The translations under genes and the position numbers were made by a program. Below, in pieces: positions 24,940 to 32,528 of a DNA stretch of 37,054 nt; the stretch's first letter is position 1, and each line of letters starts with the position of its first letter. The stretch comes from Hyphomicrobiales bacterium (GTDB taxonomy: Bacteria > Pseudomonadota > Alphaproteobacteria > Rhizobiales > Rhizobiaceae), in contig UBJO01000040.1 of assembly GCA_900465665.1 (NCBI GenBank), forward strand, positions 1-37,054. The letters are read 5' to 3'. The notes under the pieces were generated by a model, which was not told the DNA's origin, ran no database searches, and worked only from the letters and a program-made list of their open reading frames with translations.

Positions 24940-25185
24940 GGACGTCGGTTATAATCGCGAGGCCGTCGAAGAGCAACCAGATCTGGCGCGTGAGATTGTC
25001 CGGCGTGGTCACGGACCCACCTGGACCGCCCTTTATGATCTGTCGCCGGAAGACGAAAAGGCGCTCATCAAGCATCGGCCGATACCCTCGAACGCATCAG
25101 ATAACGAAACCCAGTCGGCTGGAATGCTTTTTTCATGCGCAACTCAAGCCACATTTCAGGAAGTCTGCAGGACCTCGGCTTGTGA
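24940..25185 (+). pseudogene. polysaccharide deacetylase (NodB/PuuE-like) remnant
   Basis: In two successive frames the translation reads EEQPDLAREIVRRGHGPTW, ALYDLSPEDEKALIK, then ADTLERI, NPVGWNAFFMRNSSH and SLQDLGL. This matches the middle of polysaccharide deacetylase-type proteins of the allantoinase/PuuE group ('AREIVRRGHE', 'YDLSPEDEK', 'RPVGW', 'LQDLGF'). A short piece after GH appears deleted, a stop codon and a frame change follow, and neither end of the gene is present. It is a dead fragment. Bases 24669-24939 and 25186-25394 show no certain gene. Confidence 0.6.
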
Positions 25186-25394
25186 ACCGGCTACGTTCAA
25201 GGAGTCACCCGAACCGACCTTTGTCCTTGCGGCAGCGACCACCACGTGATCGAAGGTGGGCCACTGTCCGAAAAGAATGCCTCCACGCAGGCGTTGTCGG
25301 GAATATTGAGCACCTCCTTTCCTCTTGAGTGGGTTGAGCCCCGCTCGGTCCGCAGCAAGGGTTGCCGCGGACTGGCGGTCGGACGCCAATGCCC

Positions 25395-26189
25395 TCAGAT
25401 GATCGAGCGGACCACGCCACCATCAACCCTAAGCGCAGTGCCGTTGGTCGCAGATGCCTGTTGCGAGCAGACATAGACGACCATGTTGGCGATCTCCTCG
25501 GTCATCGAGAACCGGCCGAGAAGCGATGTCGGGCGGTTTTGCTCAAGGAAGCCTTTCTCGACAGCGTCGATCGACTGGCCTGTCTGTTGGGCTATTCCTT
25601 CCAGCACATTGCCAAAGCCCTCGGAGCGCGTCGGCCCGGGAAGGACGGAATTTACCGTCACCCCGGATTTCGCCGCCAGTTCGGCGACGCCGCGAGAAAC
25701 GGCAAGCTGGGCTGCCTTGGTCATACCGTAGTCGATCATTTCCTTGGGCGGGTTGAGGGCCGATTCACTGCTGATAAAGACGATGCGCCCCCATCCCCGT
25801 TGCATCATGCCCGGCAGATAATGTTTCGTCAGGCGGACACCGCTCATCACGTTGAGCTGGTACATGAACAGCCAATCCTCGTCGGTGAGATCATCGAAGG
25901 ATTTGAACAAGGCGGCACCGACGCTGTTAACGAGGATATCGGCTTCTGCTGCTTCGGCGACAAGCTTGGCGACGCCTTCAACAGTACCGACGTCGGACGC
26001 AACGCCGGACAAGATTGCGTCTGGAGCAGTCTTGCGGATATGTGCGATTGCGTTTCGCACGCGATCCTCGGTGCGACCGTTGACAACCACCTCAGCGCCG
26101 GATTGAGCAAGGCCTGTGGCAATCGCAAGACTAATTCCGGCGGTCGAACCGCTTACGACTGCGCGCTTGCCGGTCAAATCGATTTTCAT
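25395..26189 (-). CDS. SDR-family oxidoreductase
   Basis: This 264-residue classical short-chain dehydrogenase starts at ATG 26189, which follows a strong GAGGAG ribosome binding site. The Rossmann motif is GKRAVVSGSTAGISLAIA near residue 7, with Ser-Gly-Ser-Thr-Ala in place of the usual TGxxxGIG. DILVNSVGAA near 85 replaces the common NNAG. The catalytic set is FISSES near 139, Tyr154 and Lys158 in DYGMTKAA. A late NGTALRVDGGVVRSI is normal for the family. The substrate is unknown. It is the only intact survivor of a leftward group that also held a TetR regulator and a zinc-type dehydrogenase, both now pseudogenes. Confidence 0.9.
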   Translation of the reverse strand: MKIDLTGKRAVVSGSTAGISLAIATGLAQSGAEVVVNGRTEDRVRNAIAHIRKTAPDAILSGVASDVGTVEGVAKLVAEAAEADILVNSVGAALFKSFDDLTDEDWLFMYQLNVMSGVRLTKHYLPGMMQRGWGRIVFISSESALNPPKEMIDYGMTKAAQLAVSRGVAELAAKSGVTVNSVLPGPTRSEGFGNVLEGIAQQTGQSIDAVEKGFLEQNRPTSLLGRFSMTEEIANMVVYVCSQQASATNGTALRVDGGVVRSII

Positions 26190-26449
26190 GGGAAAAACTC
26201 CTCTGTTCCAAAGTGGACACGCTGAAAATAAGCGTTTTCCTGGACAGCATAAGACGTCCCATTGTCCCTGCACTCGTTCCCAGAAGTCACCAATCGAGAG
26301 GCGGAAATATCATTTTCAAGATTGTCCGAGCGCCGATACGGGTAGTGGAGGCTCGCGAAATTAACGTCTGACCGATGCTTTTTCAGACCGGATCTTGTGG
26401 ACACGGCTAAAAGCCGAGCCAAAGGCCAGTCGACGGATCTTTGGTGAAG

Positions 26450-27552
26450 TCAATCAGCCTGGGGGACGACCAGAAATTTTCGCCCGAATGGTGGCGTCTT
26501 ATAAAGCTCGATGACTTCAGGTCGCAAAAGGACGGACAAGCCTATTTCTTCGCCATATCACGTGCGGACTGTTGTATTCAATTCTCCGACTATCCGCCGG
26601 TGAAGCAGCGTCTCCATTTCCTTGCCGAACTTTTCCATCTACCAGCTCATCAGCCGGCCACCTACCCTCCACACGGTACCGATATTTAGCCGCAATACGC
26701 GATCTTCAGAGCTGAGCAGGTTATAGATGTAGAATTGCCGATGAACCGGCGATCCATAGCGCGAGAAAATCGCCGATTTGCGGGTGTGAGATTGATTTAT
26801 GCCATGCAGGGTGTCGGACGCCATCCTGCCACCGCGTATAGCGTCATAGGCCAGAGTGGTCCGGGTTTCGATCGCGTCTGGAATGTCGGGTTTGGAACTA
26901 TCCACTACTGCTGACCACCCGCCGACTACGACAGGATCGCCTGTTGCTCGGACCGGGCGATGCGACCGGCGCTACCCTGTCCGCCTGACTCAAACGGTTG
27001 GGCATTTGGCTCAAGGTTGAAGCGGCCGCGGTGTTCACGAGCGCCATATGGCCTCTCGACGCATCGTTTCCACCATGGCCAGGGCCGTCATCGGGTTGAT
27101 CATCGCCGACGCGCCATCACGTGCATCCGTTCCTTCCGGGAGCTCGAGGCAATCCGAGGCGCTGACAGTCCGAAACTGCGAGACCATACCATCATGCTGG
27201 GCAACGGCCCTGCCAAGGGGGCGGGAGCGCCAATGCCCGCGGCGATAATGGTTCCAGGCCCTTTTGCAAATCGCCAAGGATTGTCAGAGCGACCACCGCC
27301 GCTTGCAAGCTTGTGAGATGGGAACCACACCCGCACAATGGGACGCTAAGCAGAGCCAGCCGCCTTGAGCCAACTGGCGCCCACGGGGCCGAACATGACC
27401 AGAAGGTCGGCAGGGTTGATTGATGCGGCTTCGACACGGACCGTGACCTCCCCGGACGCCGGAGCGCAGACCTCATGTCATTCCGGGGAAAGCTCGAATG
27501 TCCCATCGGCTGAAATTGTCGACCTTACCTCGACGCCGCAGTGGTCAGCCAT
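26450..27552 (-). pseudogene. zinc-type alcohol dehydrogenase / quinone oxidoreductase-like, degraded
   Basis: Reading leftward and joining frames gives a recognisable MDR-family protein of about 365 codons. It begins at ATG 27552 with ISADGTFELSPE then a TGA; EVTVRVEAASINPADLLVM follows, then AQFRTV-type sequence, LPEGTDARDGASAMINPMTA, LAMVETMRREG, ALVNTAAAS, VDSSKPD-like sequence at 26900, TTLAYDAIRGGRMASD, FSRYGSPVHRQFYIYNLL, WRVGGRLMSW with a stop, MEKFGKEMETLLHRRI, then a stop and YGEEIGLS and KFLVVPQAD to the TGA at 26450-26452. At least three in-frame stops and several shifts are present. The start overlaps the TetR stop by 8 bases, so the two were an operon. Confidence 0.75.
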
Positions 27553-27783
27553 TGCCGCCACCTGTCTTTTTCGGCGTTCCGAGAAGACCCGTCAGCAACA
27601 GATCCACGGCTGTAACCGCGATTTCATGGGCAGACACCTCTGTCTCCGCTCTTTCATCGATGACGAGGGACGCGAGGCCATGGAACATCGCGCCAATCGC
27701 CAGTTAAGCGCTTTTCACTGCCGGTTCATTGTCCTGAGGGACTGCGAAGAAGCCGTCGGATGCCCCCGGCCCCAGCTTTAGCG
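27545..27783 (-). pseudogene. TetR/AcrR-family regulator C-terminal remnant
   Basis: The leftward frame reads SDGFFAVPQDNEPAVKSA, a TAA stop, and then LAIGAMFHGLASLVIDE and HEIAVTAVDLLLTGLLGTP before TGA at 27545-27547. 'AxxHGLASL' is characteristic of the ligand-binding C-terminal domain of a TetR subgroup. The N-terminal helix-turn-helix is absent; that sequence is replaced by the copC promoter region. The remnant probably once controlled the dehydrogenase gene that overlaps its stop and the SDR gene beyond. Confidence 0.6.
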
Positions 27784-27790
27784 ATGCGAT

Positions 27791-27818
27791 GGAATAAATC
27801 GATGAAACGGATGTCTAC
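27791..27818 (+). promoter_or_regulatory. ECF-type promoter candidate upstream of copC
   Basis: GGAATA at 27791-27796 and GTCTAC at 27813-27818 are separated by 16 bases. The downstream half is part of CGGATGTCTAC. A second site with the same spacing and CGGATGTCCAC lies upstream of the DUF305 gene at 29103. The shared pattern and the ECF sigma gene in the same cluster make this a likely sigma-dependent promoter for copC-copD. Transcription would start roughly 25-30 bases before the copC ATG. Confidence 0.6.
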
Positions 27819-27853
27819 GATCCCAGACGCTCCTGTCACGAAGGATCAAAGAC

Positions 27854-28228
27854 ATGATTTCAAAACTCGCCGCGCCCCTTGCCGTTCTGTTTTCGGGGCT
27901 GATTTTCGCCGGACCGGTGTGGGCCCATGCACATTTGAAAGTTGCTTCGCCGCCCGAGGGAGCAATCGTTAACTCCTCAACCTCCTCTCCGGTCACTCTG
28001 ACCTTTACCGAAGGCCTGGAGCCGGCATATTCGACCATCGCAGTCACCGATGAAGCCGGCCAGCCGGTGCCAACAGGAGCCGCGACCGTTGGCCCCGAAG
28101 ATGCAAGCGCGCTCTCCGCTATGCCGACCAGGCCGCTTTCGCCAGGGATCTATAAGGTCAATTGGCATGTGCTGTCCAAGGACGGCCACTCCACGTCAGG
28201 TTCTTATCGCTTCACCGTAACGCCATGA
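27854..28228 (+). CDS. copC: CopC-family periplasmic copper-binding protein
   Basis: This 124-residue protein has a clear signal peptide ending at GPVWA, leaving His as the first mature residue in HAHLKVASPPEGA. CopC proteins bind Cu(II) with the N-terminal His plus a Asp-x-His or similar site; here KDGHSTSGSYRF near the end supplies Asp and His. TLTFTEGLEPAYS and PLSPGIYKVNWHVLS are normal family motifs. The length fits a compact CopC. It acts in the periplasm, probably handing copper to CopD, whose gene overlaps its stop by ATGA. The ECF-type site at 27791 probably drives it. Confidence 0.92.
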   Translation: MISKLAAPLAVLFSGLIFAGPVWAHAHLKVASPPEGAIVNSSTSSPVTLTFTEGLEPAYSTIAVTDEAGQPVPTGAATVGPEDASALSAMPTRPLSPGIYKVNWHVLSKDGHSTSGSYRFTVTP

Positions 28229-29085
28229 GCCCGCTGGCTGCGCTTGCCCTTGAGTGCTGTGTCAACGATACAACTCTGGCCTACTGCTGGGGCGCCGGCG
28301 GTTTCGTCGCAGCGATTGCGCAGGGCAGCGCCCGTGTCCGGCTGCAAGGGGCGCTGCGGCGGTCGCTTCTCCTTAGCAGCGGGATCGCAGCCGCGACGAG
28401 CGTGGCGGCGATCCCGCTGCAAGTGGGTACAATTGCCTCTGCTTGGACATCCGCGCTGATGCCGGACACGGTGATGAGTGTCGCGCTCAATACAAGTAGT
28501 GGACGGGTTATGCTCGTCCATTCAACCATGTGTGTCGCGCTGTTTACTGCCACTTTTTGTTGCAAGTCGCGCGCAGCGGTCCTTGCGGCGGCTCTGGCAC
28601 TCTCCAGCAGTGCTGCGTCCGGACATGCGGGCGAAACAATCATAACCGCCCTTGTTGATATCATGCACGTCCTTTCAGCAACGGCGTGGATTGGCGCTCT
28701 CATTCCATTCCTGTTGCTGCTGCAGATGGTCAAGCGCCCGGAGCCGCGTGCTGACGCGATGCAAGCGCTGCGCAATTTCTCCGTGGCCGGCCATGTCGCG
28801 GTCGGTCTGGTGCTGTTGTCAGGGCTGGCGAATTCGCTTTTGATCCTCGGACATCCTCCAACGGATCTGACCTCGCCTTATCAGGTCAAGCTCCTCATTA
28901 AAATCGCTGTCGCTCTGACAATGACATGTCTGGCAATCATCAATCGATACGTCGTGGTGCCGCACTGCGGGACGCACCCTCGTTCATCGCAGAGAATCTT
29001 GGGCTCTATTGCGTGCGCTGAAATCGTGCTCGGCATTTTAGCCTTTGCTTTGGTGGCCTCAATTGGCCTCGACGACCCCGCCTGA
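28225..29085 (+). CDS. copD: CopD-family copper resistance/uptake membrane protein
   Basis: This 286-residue inner-membrane protein has about eight hydrophobic segments. The start is ATG 28225, translationally coupled to copC. The stretch SGHAGETIITALVDIMHVLS, then ATAWIGALIPFLLLL, near residues 131-170 carries the paired His residues and the 'HxLxAxxWxGxL' motif of the CopD/PcoD domain, and the C-terminal part has YQVKLLIKIAVALTM and NRYVVVPH, also typical. CopD is thought to move copper across the inner membrane with CopC. The pair is normally associated with copper homeostasis. Confidence 0.9.
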   Translation: MSPLAALALECCVNDTTLAYCWGAGGFVAAIAQGSARVRLQGALRRSLLLSSGIAAATSVAAIPLQVGTIASAWTSALMPDTVMSVALNTSSGRVMLVHSTMCVALFTATFCCKSRAAVLAAALALSSSAASGHAGETIITALVDIMHVLSATAWIGALIPFLLLLQMVKRPEPRADAMQALRNFSVAGHVAVGLVLLSGLANSLLILGHPPTDLTSPYQVKLLIKIAVALTMTCLAIINRYVVVPHCGTHPRSSQRILGSIACAEIVLGILAFALVASIGLDDPA

Positions 29086-29102
29086 AAAATTTTAGCGCCG
29101 GT

Positions 29103-29130
29103 GGAATAGATACGCATGCCGGATGTCCAC
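29103..29130 (+). promoter_or_regulatory. ECF-type promoter candidate upstream of the DUF305 gene
   Basis: GGAATA at 29103-29108 and GTCCAC at 29125-29130 are separated by 16 bases, the same arrangement as the site before copC. The block CGGATGTCYAC is shared at the same offset. It lies between the copD stop and the DUF305 start, so it could drive the downstream genes independently of the copC promoter. Confidence 0.6.
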
Positions 29131-29158
29131 ACAACTGAAACGACACAGGAAGACACCA

Positions 29159-29686
29159 ATGCTTGGACGATCCTACAGGATTTTAGATGCTTTTGCTGCT
29201 GTAGTCCTTGCCGCAGGCGGTGCATCGGCTGCCCTTGCAGCTGATGTTGCGCCAACGGTCCCATCTGTTGCGACGACGGATACGGAAGCTGCCTATCTGG
29301 CTGAGAACGATGCAGCCATGAACAAAATGATGGCCGACATGGCGGTCGGGGCCACCGGCGATGTCGATCGTGATTTCGTCGCTATGATGACGCCCCATCA
29401 CCAGGGCGCCATCGAGATGGCGCTCGCAGTTCTCAAGTACGGCAAGAACGAACAACTCAAGCGCATCGCGCAGGAGATTATCGTGGATCAGCAGCAAGAG
29501 ATCGCGGCCATGAAGCTCGCGCTCGGCGATCCGCTCCCCCCATCCGAGGCTGCACCGACACAGGTCGCACCGGAGACTGCCCCCGCCCTACCCATGCCCG
29601 GACACGCCATGCCCGGCCACACCATGCCCGGCCACACCATGCCCGGCCGCACCATGCATGGCACAGACCCCAACATGAAAATGTAA
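29159..29686 (+). CDS. DUF305-family exported protein with Met/His-rich tail
   Basis: This 175-residue protein starts at ATG 29159 after AGGAAG; an in-frame ATG at 29123 falls inside the promoter element and is unlikely. A signal peptide ends near AALAA. The central DUF305 domain has NDAAMNKMMADMAVG and the signature FVAMMTPHHQGAIEMA, followed by ILVDQQQEIA-type sequence. DUF305 proteins are small helical, ferritin-like periplasmic proteins often found beside copper genes. The C-terminus carries four copies of MPGH/R-A/T, a Met- and His-rich tail suited to Cu(I)/Cu(II) binding. The metal role is inferred from context and composition. Confidence 0.88.
   Translation: MLGRSYRILDAFAAVVLAAGGASAALAADVAPTVPSVATTDTEAAYLAENDAAMNKMMADMAVGATGDVDRDFVAMMTPHHQGAIEMALAVLKYGKNEQLKRIAQEIIVDQQQEIAAMKLALGDPLPPSEAAPTQVAPETAPALPMPGHAMPGHTMPGHTMPGRTMHGTDPNMKM
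29594..29653 (+). repeat. 15-base tandem repeat encoding MPG(H/R)(A/T)
   Basis: Four consecutive 15-base units close to atgcccggccacacc encode MPGHA, MPGHT, MPGHT and MPGRT, followed by a partial MHG unit. The second and third copies are almost identical at the base level, which suggests recent slippage. Copy number may vary between strains. Confidence 0.9.
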
Positions 29687-29705
29687 TCCTAGAAGGACAT
29701 CAGCA

Positions 29706-31166
29706 ATGACAATTCGGACCTCTTTTGCCGCCAGCTTGCTGGCGGGCAGCATGCTATTGCCTTTTTCAGCCTTCGCGGGCCAGGCGCCCTTCGCCGCGTC
29801 CGACCCTGAAATCCCTGTCAGCAGCAAGGACCGCGTCTATGCGGCAGAGCAGTTCTCGAACACGATCTCGGTCACCGATCCGTCGACAAACAAGCTGCTC
29901 GGCGTCATCAAGCTCGGCGACCCCCAGCCCGGCAACCTGTCGCCGCTCTACAAGGGCCAAGTTCTCGTGCATGGCATGGGCTTTTCGCCGGACAAAAAGA
30001 CGATTGCTGTCGTCTCGATCGGCTCGAACTCCGTGACCTTCATCGATACCGCGACGAACGCAGTGAAGCACACAACCTATGTCGGCCGCTCGCCGCATGA
30101 GGCATTCTATACGCCCGATGGCAAAGAGGTCTGGGTGACGGTCCGCGGCGAGGATTATATTTCCGTCATCGACGCCGCGACATTCCAGGAGAAGACGCAG
30201 ATCAAGGTGCCGGCAGGTCCTGGCATGCAGATCTTCTCGCCTGACGGCAAGTACGGCTACATCTGCTCGTCCTTCAATCCGGAGACGGTCGTCGTCACCG
30301 TCGCCGATCACCAGATCGTCGGGCACGTGAAGCAGGCAAGCCCCTTCTGCCCTAACATCGCGGCCTCGCCTGATGGAAAGCAGGTCTGGTTCACGCTGAA
30401 GGACATTGGCAAGACACAGGTCTTCACCGCTCAGCCGCCGTTCGATCTGATCAAGACGATCGATACTGGCCCGATCACCAACCACGTCAACCTTGTCACC
30501 AACAAGAACGGCATCTTCGCCTATATCACGGTCGGCGGTCTCAACGAGGTGACGGTCTATCGTACGGATAACTTCGAGCAAGTCGCGACGATCCCTGTCG
30601 GTAACCTGCCACACGGAATTTGGCCATCCGGCGACGGCACGCGCGTCTATGTCGGCCTGGAAAACGCCGATGCGATGGCCGCGATCGACACGCTGACCAA
30701 CAAGGTCATCGCGACGATCCCGATCGGCCAAGCAGCGCAGGCCGTCAACTATGTGCCGAATGCCGTGCCGGAAGGCGATGGCATGGAGAACCTGCAGCCG
30801 CTAGGCGCAGCGGGTGTTGCCGCCCACATCAAGCTTGAAGTAAAGGGCGACAAGCAAAAGACGGCGCCGACGAGCGTTACGCTGTTCGACCAAGGCCTGA
30901 CGCAGGTGCTCCAAGCATCCGTGACCGGGTTGGAGGCGAAGAAGATGTACATCCTGGCGCTCTCCGATAAAGCAGACGGCAGTGGACCGCTCCAGGGCCT
31001 GTCGAGCTTCATGACCAATCCGGCAGGCTCTGCGATCGTCAATGCTGTTGGTCCGATCCGCCAGATTGTCGAGTCCAAGCACAAGGACGAACGCAGGTAT
31101 ATCGTCGTCGCCTTATCGGTCGATGGCAAACCAGGCCAGGTGATGCAGGTGCAGGCAGCCGACTGA
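29706..31166 (+). CDS. YVTN-type beta-propeller periplasmic protein
   Basis: This 486-residue protein has a signal peptide (LLAGSMLLPFSAFA) and at least six propeller blades of the YVTN type: NTISVTDPSTNKLLGVI near residue 52, NSVTFIDTATNAVKHT near 103, DYISVIDAATFQEKTQIKV near 150, VVVTVADHQIVGHV, NEVTVYRTDNFEQVATIPVG and DAMAAIDTLTNKVIATIPIG near 330. A C-terminal beta-rich domain of about 120 residues follows. A cysteine pair at ICSS and PFCPN may form a disulfide. No enzyme motif was seen; such proteins often serve as binding scaffolds in redox or metal systems. The ATG follows AAGGACATCAGCA. It is co-directional with the DUF305 gene (19-base gap). Confidence 0.85.
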   Translation: MTIRTSFAASLLAGSMLLPFSAFAGQAPFAASDPEIPVSSKDRVYAAEQFSNTISVTDPSTNKLLGVIKLGDPQPGNLSPLYKGQVLVHGMGFSPDKKTIAVVSIGSNSVTFIDTATNAVKHTTYVGRSPHEAFYTPDGKEVWVTVRGEDYISVIDAATFQEKTQIKVPAGPGMQIFSPDGKYGYICSSFNPETVVVTVADHQIVGHVKQASPFCPNIAASPDGKQVWFTLKDIGKTQVFTAQPPFDLIKTIDTGPITNHVNLVTNKNGIFAYITVGGLNEVTVYRTDNFEQVATIPVGNLPHGIWPSGDGTRVYVGLENADAMAAIDTLTNKVIATIPIGQAAQAVNYVPNAVPEGDGMENLQPLGAAGVAAHIKLEVKGDKQKTAPTSVTLFDQGLTQVLQASVTGLEAKKMYILALSDKADGSGPLQGLSSFMTNPAGSAIVNAVGPIRQIVESKHKDERRYIVVALSVDGKPGQVMQVQAAD

Positions 31167-31174
31167 CAACAGCC

Positions 31175-31206
31175 AACGCGATCCGCGCACTTGCGTGGAT
31201 CGCGTT
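31175..31206 (+). terminator. strong inverted repeat between propeller gene and sigma gene
   Basis: AACGCGATCC at 31175-31184 pairs perfectly with GGATCGCGTT at 31197-31206, and the inner GCGC/GCGT bases can extend the stem with one G-T wobble around a 4-base loop. No T-run follows, so it is not a classical intrinsic terminator. It may attenuate read-through into the sigma gene or protect the upstream mRNA end. Confidence 0.55.
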
Positions 31207-31224
31207 CAACGGAGACTATATGGC

Positions 31225-31752
31225 ATGAGCGATTTGCTTTCCCAGGTCGAGCCGATAATACCGGCCCTTAGGCGCTATGCGCACGGTCTTTTGCGCAACC
31301 CAGAGACGGCAGACGACATTGTGCAGGACTGCCTTGAAAAAGTGGTGTTGAACTGGAACCGCCGTCGCGATGAAAACGCACGCTCATGGGTCTTTACCAT
31401 CTTGCATAACCTCGCGATCAACCGGATACGTCAAGATGCTCGCCGCGGCGGCATGGTGCCTTTGGACGATATGCCGGAGGGAACGGCATCGATTGCTGCA
31501 GGCCAGGACGATACGCTGTTCGGGCAGGACGTTCTGGCTGCAATCGAACGGTTGCCGCCCGACTATCGAAGTGTTCTGCTCTTGGTCACGGTGGAGGACT
31601 TGAGCTACGCGGAAGCCGCGGCAATCCTGGCCATACCGGTCGGAACCGTCATGTCAAGACTGGCGCGGGCGCGCGAACAGTTAAGAACGATCCTAGACAG
31701 CATGCCGGTTGGATCCTCCATCAGCGGCCCCTATATCCGGAGGGTGAAATGA
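31225..31752 (+). CDS. ECF-type RNA polymerase sigma factor
   Basis: This 175-residue protein has the two ECF sigma domains. Region 2 reads RRYAHGLLRNPETADDIVQD near residue 14, then ARSWVFTILHNLAINRIRQ. Region 4 reads LPPDYRSVLLLVTVEDLSYA near 113, then EAAAILAIPVGTVMSRLARAREQLR with the DNA-recognition helix. The start ATG 31225 follows GGAG at about 10 bases; an upstream in-frame codon lies in the hairpin. The stop overlaps the anti-sigma start by ATGA. It is the probable reader of the two GGAATA-N16-GTCYAC sites. Confidence 0.93.
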   Translation: MSDLLSQVEPIIPALRRYAHGLLRNPETADDIVQDCLEKVVLNWNRRRDENARSWVFTILHNLAINRIRQDARRGGMVPLDDMPEGTASIAAGQDDTLFGQDVLAAIERLPPDYRSVLLLVTVEDLSYAEAAAILAIPVGTVMSRLARAREQLRTILDSMPVGSSISGPYIRRVK

Positions 31753-32516
31753 GCATAAAACCCATCACCGAAGACGACCTCCAAGCCTATGTCGACAACG
31801 CGCTGGATGCAGAACGTCATCTGGAAGTGGCGGCTTTTCTTGAAAAGAATGATCAGGCTGCGCGGCTCATCAATTCATATCAGCGAGACGCCGAAGCGTT
31901 GAGGTCGGCGCTCGCGCCGGTCGCCGCCGAAGCAATTCCCAGCAGGCTGAACCTTGCCCATATGATCGAGGCCAAGCGCCCCGCACCTGCAAGGCGGTTT
32001 GCGTCGATGGCTGCCGCCGCCGTCCTTATTTTGGCAATCGGCGGCACTGGCGGCTGGTTGCTGAAAGGTTTCAGCATGCCTCCCAATGAGGGGGTCGCGG
32101 CCTTGGTACAGGAGGCCTCCGCAAGCTATAACATCTTTTCGCCCGACACCGTAAGACCGGTCGAACTCCGTGCAGATGCCAACGTGGACCTGAAACAGGT
32201 GGCCTCTGGCGCTATTGGGAGCGCGGTCACGATCCCCGACCTCAGCAACGCTGGCTATCGCCTCATGGGCGGCCGCGTCATCCCTACTTCGCACGGTCCC
32301 GGCTTCATGCTGATGTATGACGACGACAAGGGAAGCCGTCTTGTCATGTTCACCCGTCGCATGCAGGTTGACCAAGACAAACCGATGGTCGCGAGCACCC
32401 AGCAGGATGTGCACGGCTGGAGTTGGGCGAAAAACGGAATGGGTTATAGCCTCGTGGGCTCGCTTACTCCCGACAAGCTTCACCCCATTGCCGACGCCGT
32501 GCGGTCGCAGATCTGA
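31749..32516 (+). CDS. membrane-bound anti-sigma factor
   Basis: This 255-residue protein has a cytoplasmic N-terminal domain with DDLQAYVDNALDAERHLEVA, typical of anti-sigma factors, then a single membrane helix at about residues 86-106 (SMAAAAVLILAIGGTGGWLL) and a periplasmic domain of about 150 residues. No cysteine is present, so it lacks the HxxxCxxC zinc motif of RsrA/ChrR-type proteins. A membrane-anchored form with a large periplasmic domain suggests it senses an envelope signal, for example copper or redox stress. It is translationally coupled to the sigma gene by ATGA, with GGAGGG as ribosome binding site. Confidence 0.88.
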   Translation: MSIKPITEDDLQAYVDNALDAERHLEVAAFLEKNDQAARLINSYQRDAEALRSALAPVAAEAIPSRLNLAHMIEAKRPAPARRFASMAAAAVLILAIGGTGGWLLKGFSMPPNEGVAALVQEASASYNIFSPDTVRPVELRADANVDLKQVASGAIGSAVTIPDLSNAGYRLMGGRVIPTSHGPGFMLMYDDDKGSRLVMFTRRMQVDQDKPMVASTQQDVHGWSWAKNGMGYSLVGSLTPDKLHPIADAVRSQI

Positions 32517-32528
32517 AGGAACGCGCGT

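Noticed and set aside
25236..25340. Possible IS3 OrfB remnant (leftward, DNACVEAFFSD)
   Set aside because: It resembles the 'YDNAxxESFF' motif of IS3-type integrases, but only about ten residues match and no other motif is nearby.
29766..30731. 321-codon open frame on the minus strand
   Set aside because: It is the mirror of the YVTN propeller gene and is rich in Arg and Asp, as expected from an antisense shadow.
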